A stretch of 64,000 bases of DNA from Xylanibacter ruminicola (GTDB lineage: Bacteria > Bacteroidota > Bacteroidia > Bacteroidales > Bacteroidaceae). The first letter of the stretch is position 1. Each line of letters begins with the position of its first letter. The notes beneath the pieces are model-generated. The model made no database searches. It was not told the DNA's origin and was given only the letters and a program-made list of their open reading frames with translations. Of this stretch, positions 1 through 11,216 are shown piece by piece. The translations under genes were made by a program, and so were the position numbers. The DNA lies in assembly GCA_015060625.1 (NCBI GenBank), contig SUYC01000001.1:124001-188000 (forward strand). The letters run 5' to 3'.

Positions 1-3271
<3,271 letters not shown>

Positions 3272-3333
3272 TGTTTTTGATAACTATAAAAAATGAATAA
3301 CTATATGTGTAAACTTAATAGACTCTATTTTTG

Positions 3334-4527
3334 TTAATATAGGAATCCCAGTAACCACAACGGTATCTGGTTGTCCTTACCAATTTCGGTATTGTAGCGC
3401 GCGTAGATCACATCGGGTGATGTGCGCAACTTGCCGTTTGCCTTGGCATCCACCACGCGGAACTTCAGCTTCTCATCCACCACGTAGTTCGCATCGCGGG
3501 TGTTGCAGCTGTTAACCTTGTGATCTTTCCACAGCGAGTTAACGAAGAAGGTTTCCATCGCCTCCTGCTTATCCACCTGGATAGGATAGATGGCATACAT
3601 CAGGTTCGAGTTGTGAAGCATAATCTTCGTTGGTTTCTTGGGAAACTCCTGACCCACGGGGTAAATCATGTTCAGCAGGCGGGCATCGGCCAGATTCTTG
3701 ATGTAGTTCATGACCGTGGCGCGACTGGTTTCGATATCCTGTGCCAGCTTGCTCACGTTGGGTGCCTTGGTCGAACCTTCCTCGGCTATCTCGTAGAACA
3801 GCTTCTTGATCTTTGTAAGATACTTCAGCTCTATCTGCTTGATGAGCAGAATATCCACCTCGGTCATCATGTTCATCGTCTTCAGCAGGTTCTCGCTATA
3901 GTTGCGATGCTCCTGGAAGAATGGGTAGAACCCGTGGTGGATATAATCCTGGAAATACTTATTGGGTGATGCCTTGGGCAGAATCTGCTTAATGATATGC
4001 TCGTGGTTCTGCATGATATCCTCGAGGGTGTGAGGCTGGAAATTGTTGCCTGTCATCAGATTCAGAAACTCACGGAACGAGAAACCGCGCAGGTTGTAGC
4101 TCTTCACGATACCGTTAAGCTCGGGGTTCTCGTCCTTCAGGCGCATCACGCTCGAACCGGTGAACACTATCTTCAGGTTGGGATACAGGTCGTAGCACTT
4201 GCGCAGCTCGCTGCTCCAATCTGGCTGCTTAAACACCTGGTCAATCAAGAGAACGCGACCGCCATGCTTGTAGAACTTGCCGGCAAAGTCGGCAATGCCC
4301 TGGCCCTGAAAGTAGAAGTTGTTCATATTGACATACAGGCATTGCTTGTCGAGTATGTCAAAATTCTCCTTGGCGTATTGAAGTAGAAAAGTGGTTTTGC
4401 CGACACCTCGTGTACCTTTGATTCCAATCATGCGGTCGTTCCAGTTGATCTCATCCATAAGAATGCGACGAACTGGTGCATTTACATGCTCTACGAGATA
4501 TCTGTGCGTCCTGAAAAAAGCTTCCAT
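3334..4527 (-). CDS. AAA ATPase with DUF4143-type C-terminal region
   Basis: A 397-residue protein of the archaeal-type ATPase family that is abundant in Bacteroidetes. A Walker A motif GTRGVGKTT is at residues 38-46 and a Walker B-like strand RVLLIDQV lies near 90. A sensor-like stretch KIVFTGSSVMRL follows. The C-terminal half carries a winged-helix-like segment (KLAQDIETSRATVMNYIKNL) and ends in a region with the family's VVDEKLKFRVVDAK pattern, which resembles a PD-(D/E)XK remnant. The cellular role of these proteins is not established. It has its own promoter and is divergent from the ATP-grasp-like gene. Confidence 0.85.
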   Translation of the reverse strand: MEAFFRTHRYLVEHVNAPVRRILMDEINWNDRMIGIKGTRGVGKTTFLLQYAKENFDILDKQCLYVNMNNFYFQGQGIADFAGKFYKHGGRVLLIDQVFKQPDWSSELRKCYDLYPNLKIVFTGSSVMRLKDENPELNGIVKSYNLRGFSFREFLNLMTGNNFQPHTLEDIMQNHEHIIKQILPKASPNKYFQDYIHHGFYPFFQEHRNYSENLLKTMNMMTEVDILLIKQIELKYLTKIKKLFYEIAEEGSTKAPNVSKLAQDIETSRATVMNYIKNLADARLLNMIYPVGQEFPKKPTKIMLHNSNLMYAIYPIQVDKQEAMETFFVNSLWKDHKVNSCNTRDANYVVDEKLKFRVVDAKANGKLRTSPDVIYARYNTEIGKDNQIPLWLLGFLY

Positions 4528-4566
4528 TCCTGCTTGATTTGTTTCTTTGTACTTTTAAAAGTGGTG

Positions 4567-4597
4567 CAAAGATACACATTTTATCTTAATTTGCAAA
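4567..4597 (-). promoter_or_regulatory. Bacteroidetes-type promoter for the AAA ATPase gene
   Basis: On the minus strand, TTTG at 4597-4594 is followed after 19 bp by TATCTTTG at 4574-4567, a full match to the Bacteroidetes TTTG/TAnnTTTG consensus. It points to the start codon at 4527. Confidence 0.75.
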
Positions 4598-4603
4598 CTC
4601 TAA

Positions 4604-4636
4604 CTTGCAAAATCTCAAAAAAAAGTAGTAATTTTG
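4604..4636 (+). promoter_or_regulatory. Bacteroidetes-type promoter for the ATP-grasp-like gene
   Basis: A -33-like CTTG at 4604-4607 and TAATTTTG at 4629-4636 are separated by 21 bp. The expected transcription start near 4643 lies just before the ATG at 4654. This excludes the longer reading frame starting upstream at 4486. It is back-to-back with the minus-strand promoter. Confidence 0.7.
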
Positions 4637-4653
4637 CGCCAAAATTGAATAAA

Positions 4654-5709
4654 ATGGCAAAATTATACGTATTTAATCCAGAACACGACCTTGCTTTGGC
4701 TTCGAACCTCGCAAACTTCACAGCTCCTCATGCTGGCAGAAAGTTAAGATTTGATTTGGGATATATACCTGCTCTTTGGGCTGGCGAGGATGATTATGTG
4801 TTGGTGGAAGATGTGGAAAAGGCCGTTAAGGCGTACGGGCGTCTGAGGGCAAAGATTGGTGGCAAACCAAAACAGTTTGTTGATAAGTCGCAGTTGCGAC
4901 ACCTATATATAAATAAGGTGGAACCTTGGGGATGGGATTTGGCGCTGCGTTCGTATCTGTTGCGTAACGGGCTGGAGGCATCTATGCTGCCCACCGAGGG
5001 TGATATAGCCGAGATTCGCGATCTGTCGCATCGCAAGCAGGCTGTCGGATTGCTGCGCGAACTGCAACTGCCAGGAACCGTGGGGCATTCGAGGTGTACT
5101 GACGACATCAGCGAAATCAAAGATGCCTTGACGCATCATGGGCACATCGTGGTGAAAGCCCCGTGGAGCAGTAGTGGGCGAGGGGTGAGATTCATTTCGG
5201 GAGTGCTCGACGACTATCAGGAGCGCTGGATTAAGAATGTGGTTGAAAAGCAGCAAAGTGTGGTTGTTGAGCCTTATTATAATAAGGTGAAAGACTTTGG
5301 TATGGAGTTTTCGAGCGATGGCGAAGGTGGCGTGAGCTATCTGGGATTGTCGCTCTTCCAAACAAGAAATGGCGCTTATACTGGCAATCTGATTGCTGCC
5401 GAGAACGAGAAACGTAGAGTCCTAAGTGATTATATATCAGATGATTTACTTTCGTCTGTTCAAGAAAAAGTGTGCCAGTATATGGGGCAGTTGTTGAAAC
5501 ATAAGTATCAAGGACCATTTGGCGTTGACATGATGATTGTGGGGAAGGAGGATAAGGATGGGTTCCTGTTGCATCCTTGCGTAGAGATAAACCTGAGGCG
5601 AACGATGGGGCATGTGGCGCTATCCATTCCGCCTTTTGCCGATGGGTTTACACGGGTGATGCATGTTGAACTGACCGACAAATATCGGGTTAGCGTTCGC
5701 AAACGATAG
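4654..5709 (+). CDS. ATP-grasp-like protein of unknown substrate
   Basis: A 351-residue soluble protein starting MAKLYVFNPEHDLALA. The ATG at 4654 is chosen because it lies about 11 nt after the predicted transcription start; the frame also stays open upstream to 4486. The middle looks like an ATP-grasp fold: HIVVKAPWSSSGRGV (164-178, Lys168 and a Gly/Ser loop), an acidic residue in VVVEPYY near 206, FGVDMMIV (Asp292) and the C-terminal HPCVEINLRRTMG (Glu311, Asn313) that would bind Mg-ATP. ATP-grasp enzymes ligate a carboxylate to an amine or thiol, but nothing here identifies the substrate. It is a single-gene unit ending at a strong terminator. The fold assignment is inference from motifs. 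Confidence 0.65.
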   Translation: MAKLYVFNPEHDLALASNLANFTAPHAGRKLRFDLGYIPALWAGEDDYVLVEDVEKAVKAYGRLRAKIGGKPKQFVDKSQLRHLYINKVEPWGWDLALRSYLLRNGLEASMLPTEGDIAEIRDLSHRKQAVGLLRELQLPGTVGHSRCTDDISEIKDALTHHGHIVVKAPWSSSGRGVRFISGVLDDYQERWIKNVVEKQQSVVVEPYYNKVKDFGMEFSSDGEGGVSYLGLSLFQTRNGAYTGNLIAAENEKRRVLSDYISDDLLSSVQEKVCQYMGQLLKHKYQGPFGVDMMIVGKEDKDGFLLHPCVEINLRRTMGHVALSIPPFADGFTRVMHVELTDKYRVSVRKR

Positions 5710-5712
5710 ATA

Positions 5713-5756
5713 TAAAAAAAGAGAATGGCTCATGCAGAGTCATTCTCTCTTTTTAT
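5713..5756. terminator. bidirectional terminator
   Basis: The stem GAGAATGgCT / AGtCATTCTC is flanked by A-rich sequence on the left and TCTTTTT on the right. It can therefore terminate both the ATP-grasp-like gene (plus) and the biotin carrier operon (minus), whose ends converge here. Confidence 0.8.
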
Positions 5757-5770
5757 AATCAGGTGTAATC

Positions 5771-6199
5771 TTACTCGATAACAATCAGAGCGTCATCCTC
5801 CATTACACTCTCGCCAACCTTTACGCAGATAGCTGTAACCTTACCATCCTTTTCGGCAGCCAGGTTGTTGGCCATCTTCATAGCCTCAAGAACCACAACT
5901 GTGTCGCCAGCCTTCACCTCGTCGCCCTCGGCCACCAGAATGTCGGTAATAACACCTGGCAGAGGAGCCTTCACGGCATTGGCCTTGTTCACAGCGCCCT
6001 TGTTAGCTGCAGGAGCGTCGTCGGCAGATGCTGTAGCAACAGCCTTAACTACAGGCTTTTTCTTCTCAGGTTCAGCCTGCTTCTCCATTTCTACGGTATA
6101 CTGTTCGCCGTTAACGGTCAGGGTAGCGATGTTATCAGTAATATCACCTACCACAACCTCGTACTTATTTCCATTAATTGTATACTTGTATTCTTTCAT
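5771..6199 (-). CDS. biotin carboxyl carrier protein (methylmalonyl-CoA decarboxylase/propionyl-CoA carboxylase gamma type)
   Basis: A 142-residue biotinyl carrier protein. The N-terminal strands (MKEYKYTINGNKYEVVVGD) lead into an Ala/Lys/Pro-rich linker (about 40-75) and a C-terminal biotinyl domain with the biotinylation motif EAMKM (Lys108). It shuttles carboxyl groups for the carboxyltransferase encoded just upstream. The start at 6199 is preferred over 6241 because the preceding 49-codon gene stops at 6202, leaving a 2-bp gap typical of coupled genes, and the shorter form starts with the family's usual N-terminus. It is the last gene of the mce operon. No OadB-like membrane decarboxylase gene follows it before the terminator. 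Confidence 0.92.
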   Translation of the reverse strand: MKEYKYTINGNKYEVVVGDITDNIATLTVNGEQYTVEMEKQAEPEKKKPVVKAVATASADDAPAANKGAVNKANAVKAPLPGVITDILVAEGDEVKAGDTVVVLEAMKMANNLAAEKDGKVTAICVKVGESVMEDDALIVIE

Positions 6200-6201
6200 T
6201 T

Positions 6202-6351
6202 TTACGGATGTTGAGTGAATGTTTGCGCATAGCCGTTCCACTGGGTGGGACGTGCGTTAATTGTGATGATGCCTGTTTCAACGTCGTGAACGTTGTTTCC
6301 CAGATGCTCGTGCAGAGCCAGGGCAATAGCGGCATATACTTCTTTATTCAT
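6202..6351 (-). CDS. 49-residue conserved-looking small protein in the carboxylase operon
   Basis: Reading the minus strand from ATG at 6351 gives MNKEVYAAIALALHEHLG, continuing through HDVETGIITI to WNGYAQTFTQHP and a TAA at 6202. It fills exactly the gap between the carboxyltransferase and the biotin carrier, with 2 bp to the carrier start. Small OadG-like subunits occupy this place in sodium-pumping decarboxylase operons. The AAIALALH segment resembles the C-terminal tail of OadG, but there is no membrane helix, so it would be a tail-only or divergent version. The gene is inferred from position and reading frame; its function is unknown. Confidence 0.7.
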   Translation of the reverse strand: MNKEVYAAIALALHEHLGNNVHDVETGIITINARPTQWNGYAQTFTQHP

Positions 6352-6380
6352 AATTATTAATGTCAATTATCAATTACCAA

Positions 6381-7946
6381 TTACATTGGAATGTTACCGT
6401 GCTTCTTAGCGGGCAGCGAGTCGCGCTTGGTAGCGAGCTGAGCCAGACCGCGGCAGATGCGGAAACGGGTGTTGCGTGGCTCAATCACATCATCAATGTA
6501 GCCATACTTGGCTGCCTGATAAGGATTAGCGAAGAGCTCGTTGTACTCGTCCTCCTTCTCGGCGATGAATGCCTTAACGTCCTCGCCAGCCTCTTTCTTA
6601 GCCTTTGCCTCCTTTGCATATAGTACGGCAGCAGCACCTGAAGCACCCATAACGGCGATCTCGGCTGATGGCCATGCGTAGTTAAGGTCGGTATGCAGCT
6701 GCTTAGAGCCCATAACGATGTGAGAACCACCGTACGACTTGCGCAGAGTAACGGTAATCTTGGGCACAGTAGCCTCACCGTAAGCGTAGAGCAACTGAGC
6801 TCCGTGCAGGATAACAGCATTGTACTCCTGACCTGTACCTGGCAGGAATCCTGGTACATCTACGAGTGATACGATAGGAATATTGAAGGCGTCGCAGAAA
6901 CGAACGAAACGGGCACCCTTACGGCTGGCGTTAACGTCGAGCACACCAGCGTAGCAAGCAGGCTGGTTGGCTACGATACCTACGCTCTGACCGTTGAAGC
7001 GAGCGAAACCAACGATGATGTTCTTTGCGAACTTAGGCTGAACCTCGAAGAACTCGCCGTTATCGGTAATAGCTGCAATCACCTTGTACATATCGTATGC
7101 CTCGTTGGGGTTCTCTGGGATAATCTCGTTCAGAGTGTCCTCCATACGGTTGATAGGATCGGTGCAGGGCTTCGAAGGAGCGGTCTCCATGTTGTTTGAT
7201 GGGATGTAGCTCAGCAGAGTCTTAATCATCTGCAGACCCTCTTCCTCGGTCTTTGCGGTAAAGTGGGTAACACCCGACTTGGTGGCGTGAACCGATGCAC
7301 CACCCAGGTGCTCCTGGTCGATATCCTCGCCAGTAACGGTCTTTACAACCTTTGGACCTGTGAGGAACATGTATGAGGTGCCTTCCATCATCAGGGTGAA
7401 GTCGGTCAGAGCGGGGCTGTAAACAGAACCACCGGCGCAAGGACCAAAGATACCTGAAATCTGAGGAATAACACCTGAGGCCAGAATGTTACGCTCGAAA
7501 ATCTCGGCGAAACCTGCCAGAGAGTTGATACCCTCCTGAATACGTGCACCACCCGAATCGTTGATACCGATTACAGGAGCGCCCATCTTCATGGCCATAT
7601 CCATAATCTTACAAATCTTCTGACTCATAGTCTCCGACAGAGAACCTGCGTGAACAGTAAAGTCCTGTGCGAAGACGAATACCAGACGACCGTCGATAGT
7701 ACCTGAACCGGCTACAACGCCATCACCAAGGAACTGCTTCTTCTCCATACCGAAGTTATGGCAGCGATGCTCCTTAAACATATCGTACTCTTCGAACGAA
7801 CCCTCGTCGAGCAGCATGTCGATACGCTCACGAGCGGTGTACTTACCACGATCGTGCTGTTTCTGAATAGCTTTCTCACCACCACCGAGACGAGCCTGTT
7901 CGCGCTTCTCGATGAGTTGCTTGATTTTTTCTAATTGTTTGCTCAT
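6381..7946 (-). CDS. mmdA: acyl-CoA carboxyltransferase subunit (methylmalonyl-CoA decarboxylase alpha / propionyl-CoA carboxylase beta)
   Basis: A 521-residue carboxyltransferase of the usual family length. It moves CO2 between methylmalonyl-CoA (or propionyl-CoA) and carboxybiotin on the carrier encoded downstream. Crotonase-fold motifs are present: SGGARIQEG and [16 protein letters not shown] (N-half oxyanion region), then [13 protein letters not shown] and [12 protein letters not shown] in the C-half. The order mce - carboxyltransferase - small protein - biotin carrier matches the succinate-to-propionate branch in Bacteroidales. Sequence alone cannot separate a decarboxylase from a carboxylase. 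No membrane partner lies nearby. Confidence 0.93.
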   Translation of the reverse strand: MSKQLEKIKQLIEKREQARLGGGEKAIQKQHDRGKYTARERIDMLLDEGSFEEYDMFKEHRCHNFGMEKKQFLGDGVVAGSGTIDGRLVFVFAQDFTVHAGSLSETMSQKICKIMDMAMKMGAPVIGINDSGGARIQEGINSLAGFAEIFERNILASGVIPQISGIFGPCAGGSVYSPALTDFTLMMEGTSYMFLTGPKVVKTVTGEDIDQEHLGGASVHATKSGVTHFTAKTEEEGLQMIKTLLSYIPSNNMETAPSKPCTDPINRMEDTLNEIIPENPNEAYDMYKVIAAITDNGEFFEVQPKFAKNIIVGFARFNGQSVGIVANQPACYAGVLDVNASRKGARFVRFCDAFNIPIVSLVDVPGFLPGTGQEYNAVILHGAQLLYAYGEATVPKITVTLRKSYGGSHIVMGSKQLHTDLNYAWPSAEIAVMGASGAAAVLYAKEAKAKKEAGEDVKAFIAEKEDEYNELFANPYQAAKYGYIDDVIEPRNTRFRICRGLAQLATKRDSLPAKKHGNIPM

Positions 7947-7990
7947 TTCTTTTTCTAATTCAATATTTTAAATTCTTCAATTCTTCACTT

Positions 7991-8401
7991 TTACTCCGGA
8001 TGCTCACAGAGCTCTGTCAGGATACCGCAGGTTGATTTGGGATGCAGAAAGGCGATGTTCAATCCCTCGGCGCCCTTGCGTGGCTTCTCGTCGATCAGGC
8101 GAATGCCCTTCTCAGATACCTCGGCCAGACCTTTGGCTACGCCGTCCTCTACACAGAAGGCTACATGATGTACGCCCTTGTTGCCTTTGTCGAGCCATTT
8201 CTGGATGGTGCTCTCAGGTGATGTGGGCTCCAGCAGCTCAAGCTTTACCTCGCCACAACGCAGAAAGGCAGTCTTCACTTTCTGGTCCTCAACTACTTCT
8301 GTTGCATAACACTCCAGACCCAGCACGTCGGTAAAATACGGCAGGCTTTCCTCAATGCTCTGGACAGCAATTCCCAGATGCTCAATGTGCGAAATCTTCA
8401 T
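7991..8401 (-). CDS. mce: methylmalonyl-CoA epimerase
   Basis: A 136-residue protein of the glyoxalase/VOC fold that interconverts (R)- and (S)-methylmalonyl-CoA. MKISHIEHLGIAV opens the first beta-alpha module with the metal-binding His. GVHHVAFCVED in the second module carries the next His, and AFLHPKSTCGILTELCE is the family's C-terminal signature with the Glu ligand. The start at 8401 is preferred to 8446 because the longer form adds an atypical leader overlapping the promoter. It is the first gene of the four-gene operon, 44 bp ahead of the carboxyltransferase. Confidence 0.95.
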   Translation of the reverse strand: MKISHIEHLGIAVQSIEESLPYFTDVLGLECYATEVVEDQKVKTAFLRCGEVKLELLEPTSPESTIQKWLDKGNKGVHHVAFCVEDGVAKGLAEVSEKGIRLIDEKPRKGAEGLNIAFLHPKSTCGILTELCEHPE

Positions 8402-8435
8402 AACCTTAAAATTTAGAATTAATATTTTCGAATTG

Positions 8436-8443
8436 CAAAGGTA
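8436..8443 (-). promoter_or_regulatory. -7 element for the mce operon
   Basis: The minus strand reads TACCTTTG, an exact match to TAnnTTTG, 35 bp before the mce start. The -33 region has no clear TTTG, so only the -7 box is called. Confidence 0.5.
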
Positions 8444-8486
8444 CAAAACTTATTGGATAATCCACCCATATTTTGCTTTTTTTATT

Positions 8487-8525
8487 AAAAAAAAGAGATT
8501 GCAGCCCGTTTTTGGCTACAATCTC
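8487..8525 (-). terminator. terminator of the LruC-like lipoprotein gene
   Basis: On the minus strand, GAGATTGTAGCC and GGCTGCAATCTC form a 12-bp stem (one G-U) with a 7-nt loop. A run of eight T follows. It lies 30 bp after the lipoprotein stop codon. Confidence 0.85.
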
Positions 8526-8554
8526 TTGCATATTGTGTATATTTATCGAATTGT

Positions 8555-11095
8555 TTATCTGTTGTATGGGTTAATGTATATCTTCGACTCGTCGTAGTAC
8601 TCTGGCCAGTTGCCATAGTTGTTGGCGTTATTCACCCAATTGCGGAACGTGGTATAAGCCGTTGTGATGCTGATTTTTTCCTGAGGATAATTAAAGTTGC
8701 CTGGCATGATGAGTGCGAAAGGAGCCTCACCAGTTGCTGGCAAGCCTATTGTGCGGCCGCCCTGACCATTGTTGGTGATGTAGATGTTGCTCAGGAACTG
8801 CTTGATGCTGGTTGATGCATCTACTCTGTAAACACACGATACCGAAGGCAAAACCTCGTCTGATGTCACGGTGTTTACGAATGTTGAGGTTTCTACGCCA
8901 AACAGCCCGTGTACTTCTTTGTTCTTAAGTTCGGTACCGCTTACGTAATCGCCTACAATACCGCTGATAAGTACGGGGTCGTTAGCACCAGTAGCAATCA
9001 GCGACAACTCTAACTCGGTTGAGGAAACGCGGGTACAACGCAATACCACGTCGTTCATATCGTAGTCGGCCACATTCGGTCGGTCCTCAAAGCACATGGT
9101 GTAAGCCAGTTCCTCAACCTCCTGGGTATCGTCGAATTGACTACCGCTGTTTCCGCCTAACTCGATAATCATATCGCTGAAGTTGGTATCGCTACCATCC
9201 TCAAAAGCGAGATAGGTTTTATTGTTGGCATTAAACATGGCGATACGTGTATCGTTGTCCTGCATGCTATAATTTTGCTTGGCGCCGATGAAATGATTGG
9301 GGAAATTGTTGATGCATCTGTTCAGTTCGCCGTAGCCGAATGTGCAACCGTTATTTTCGGCTCTCATAAAGCCCATACGAGTAGAACTTGAACGTGATGT
9401 TAATGCTTTTCTCAGCATAAAACCAACCTGATAGCCTGCAGGTATGCAGTCGCTCACGGCAGGACGGTCGATGGGATCGGCCTCTAATTCTACAGATGCA
9501 GGGATGTCGATGCCGTCGGTATTGGTGTAGGGCTCGAATACCCATTTTACGAATTCGCCGTCACTTGTAGTCTTGTTGGTAGCAATGCGGTGGTTGTTGG
9601 CGCTGTTCGCTCCGAGAACTTGTGTGCGGGTGTCGTCGCGCCAGATATGCATGGTGCCATCGCCGTTATCGGTCACGTAGAATGGCTGCTCCTTGACAAA
9701 TGCAGGCTCGGTAATAAACAGAGTGCCATAATTGTTTTCTGGTTTGACATAATCACTACCCATACCTGTGAAGAATTTCTTAGCGCCGATATTGTAGAAT
9801 AGGCATTTGTCGTTACCAAGCTCGTAAATCTGCCACAGCTGATTGGCTATGTTGGCGTTGTTGTCGGCATAAGCCTTGGCAAGCTTGTCGCTTCTATAGG
9901 TATCGTTGTTCAAGTAAGTAATATAGTCGTTGTGTTTGGCCGCTGTCTTACCTACGTTGCGAATACGATAAACGCCTTTGGGAGTGATGGAAGTAGTCTC
10001 TACCGAGAAATCTCCATAATATGGCATCAGATATTCGTGCTTCCGGAAGAAGTCTTCTACTTTGCTGACGCCGCTGTTGATGCGGGTGTAGTTGCAAGGA
10101 ATCACTTTGAACTTAGGCAACTGCTTGATATAGTCGGCGAGACTCATGTCGCTGGGAACGGCCTGAGGATTGTAGTAATAATAGAACAAATCGCAATGCG
10201 ACACGTCGGTTGATGCCATCTGTACGGGAATAACTGAGATGGGCTGACCATCGCTTGTCAGGTGGCTGTTGAAGAGCTGGACTGCCGAACTGGTGCGGAT
10301 AGGTGTCAGGTTGTCCAGTCGTGACTTGTCTTTAAGCGTCTTGTGCGATAGCCATTGGTCGTAGATGGCCTTCAAAGTAGCACTCTCATCTTGGGTGATA
10401 GGGTCGATGTTTCGTACAACTGTGCCATCCACAACGCTCCAGCCGTTGCTCATGCTGCTGCTATTAGAAAGCTGCCATACTCTCTCGTTCTCCCAATTAG
10501 AGTTCGCCCAGAGACCAACTTTGCCTTGGATGCTGGTGGCGGTGCTTTCGCCCGTTACGTTAACCACATTGGAATAAATCGTTCGGGCGGCGTTTAGCGA
10601 CCATGCCGTACTGTCGGCATCAAGCGTCAGATGACTAACATCGATGCCTGCTGCAGCACGGGTTAGTGCACGCGTCTTGGCGGTTGTGGGCGCAAAACTA
10701 ACTTGAGTGGTGCCGATATTGAATGGCTTGATGTAGTGGTGCCCCTTGCTGTCAACGCAAGCGGCTATCACGGGATCAATACCTCGGGGAGCATCGTAAC
10801 TCAGGGTAACAGTCTGTCCGTTGCTCACTTCAGCTTCAGCAAGAATCGCAGCATTCTCGTTAAAGAACGGAGATTCTGTCAGAATCTGAACCTTGACGAT
10901 ATCGGCCAAGTCGGCATCAGCTGTAATGCTTACCGTTCCTGATGTTGTGGTGCGCCAATCCTGGTTAGGATCAATCAAACCAAATATCTGTTCGGCATTT
11001 TCCTTAATGTCGTTGGCATCGTTATAAACAAACTCCTTGGTACAACTGCCTAACGATAAAATGCTTAGTAGTGCATAAATCGATATCTTTCTCAT
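8555..11095 (-). CDS. surface lipoprotein with LruC/DUF4842-like C-terminal domain
   Basis: An 846-residue secreted lipoprotein. The start at 11095 gives a clean type II signal (MRKISIYALLSILSLGSC, lipidated Cys18). The longer frame from 11203 adds 36 residues that overlap the promoter. A Cys-Thr-Lys-Glu-Phe start is followed by an N-terminal beta-sandwich-like region and a middle part with ricin-like wording (GVYRIRNVGKTAAKHND, ANQLWQIYELG). The C-terminal domain begins CFEDRPNVADYDMNDVVL and ends in aromatic NYGNWPEYYDESK, as in DUF4842/LruC proteins of Bacteroidetes. These are thought to be cell-surface proteins of unknown role. It follows the TonB-dependent receptor in the same direction with about 120 bp and a separate -7 box between them. 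Confidence 0.8.
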   Translation of the reverse strand: MRKISIYALLSILSLGSCTKEFVYNDANDIKENAEQIFGLIDPNQDWRTTTSGTVSITADADLADIVKVQILTESPFFNENAAILAEAEVSNGQTVTLSYDAPRGIDPVIAACVDSKGHHYIKPFNIGTTQVSFAPTTAKTRALTRAAAGIDVSHLTLDADSTAWSLNAARTIYSNVVNVTGESTATSIQGKVGLWANSNWENERVWQLSNSSSMSNGWSVVDGTVVRNIDPITQDESATLKAIYDQWLSHKTLKDKSRLDNLTPIRTSSAVQLFNSHLTSDGQPISVIPVQMASTDVSHCDLFYYYYNPQAVPSDMSLADYIKQLPKFKVIPCNYTRINSGVSKVEDFFRKHEYLMPYYGDFSVETTSITPKGVYRIRNVGKTAAKHNDYITYLNNDTYRSDKLAKAYADNNANIANQLWQIYELGNDKCLFYNIGAKKFFTGMGSDYVKPENNYGTLFITEPAFVKEQPFYVTDNGDGTMHIWRDDTRTQVLGANSANNHRIATNKTTSDGEFVKWVFEPYTNTDGIDIPASVELEADPIDRPAVSDCIPAGYQVGFMLRKALTSRSSSTRMGFMRAENNGCTFGYGELNRCINNFPNHFIGAKQNYSMQDNDTRIAMFNANNKTYLAFEDGSDTNFSDMIIELGGNSGSQFDDTQEVEELAYTMCFEDRPNVADYDMNDVVLRCTRVSSTELELSLIATGANDPVLISGIVGDYVSGTELKNKEVHGLFGVETSTFVNTVTSDEVLPSVSCVYRVDASTSIKQFLSNIYITNNGQGGRTIGLPATGEAPFALIMPGNFNYPQEKISITTAYTTFRNWVNNANNYGNWPEYYDESKIYINPYNR

Positions 11096-11148
11096 CGCAA
11101 AAATTCTTTTAGTTACGTTATTATACTTCAAACAAACTGTAATTTCTG

Positions 11149-11156
11149 CAAAGATA
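11149..11156 (-). promoter_or_regulatory. -7 element for the LruC-like lipoprotein gene
   Basis: The minus strand reads TATCTTTG 53 bp upstream of the ATG at 11095, matching TAnnTTTG. No good -33 TTTG sits at the right distance, so co-transcription with the receptor gene remains possible. Confidence 0.45.
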
Positions 11157-11216
11157 ACGTTTTTATTTATAATTGTACCCGCGAAGCTTCGAAAAAACCT
11201 CAAAAATTAACAAATA

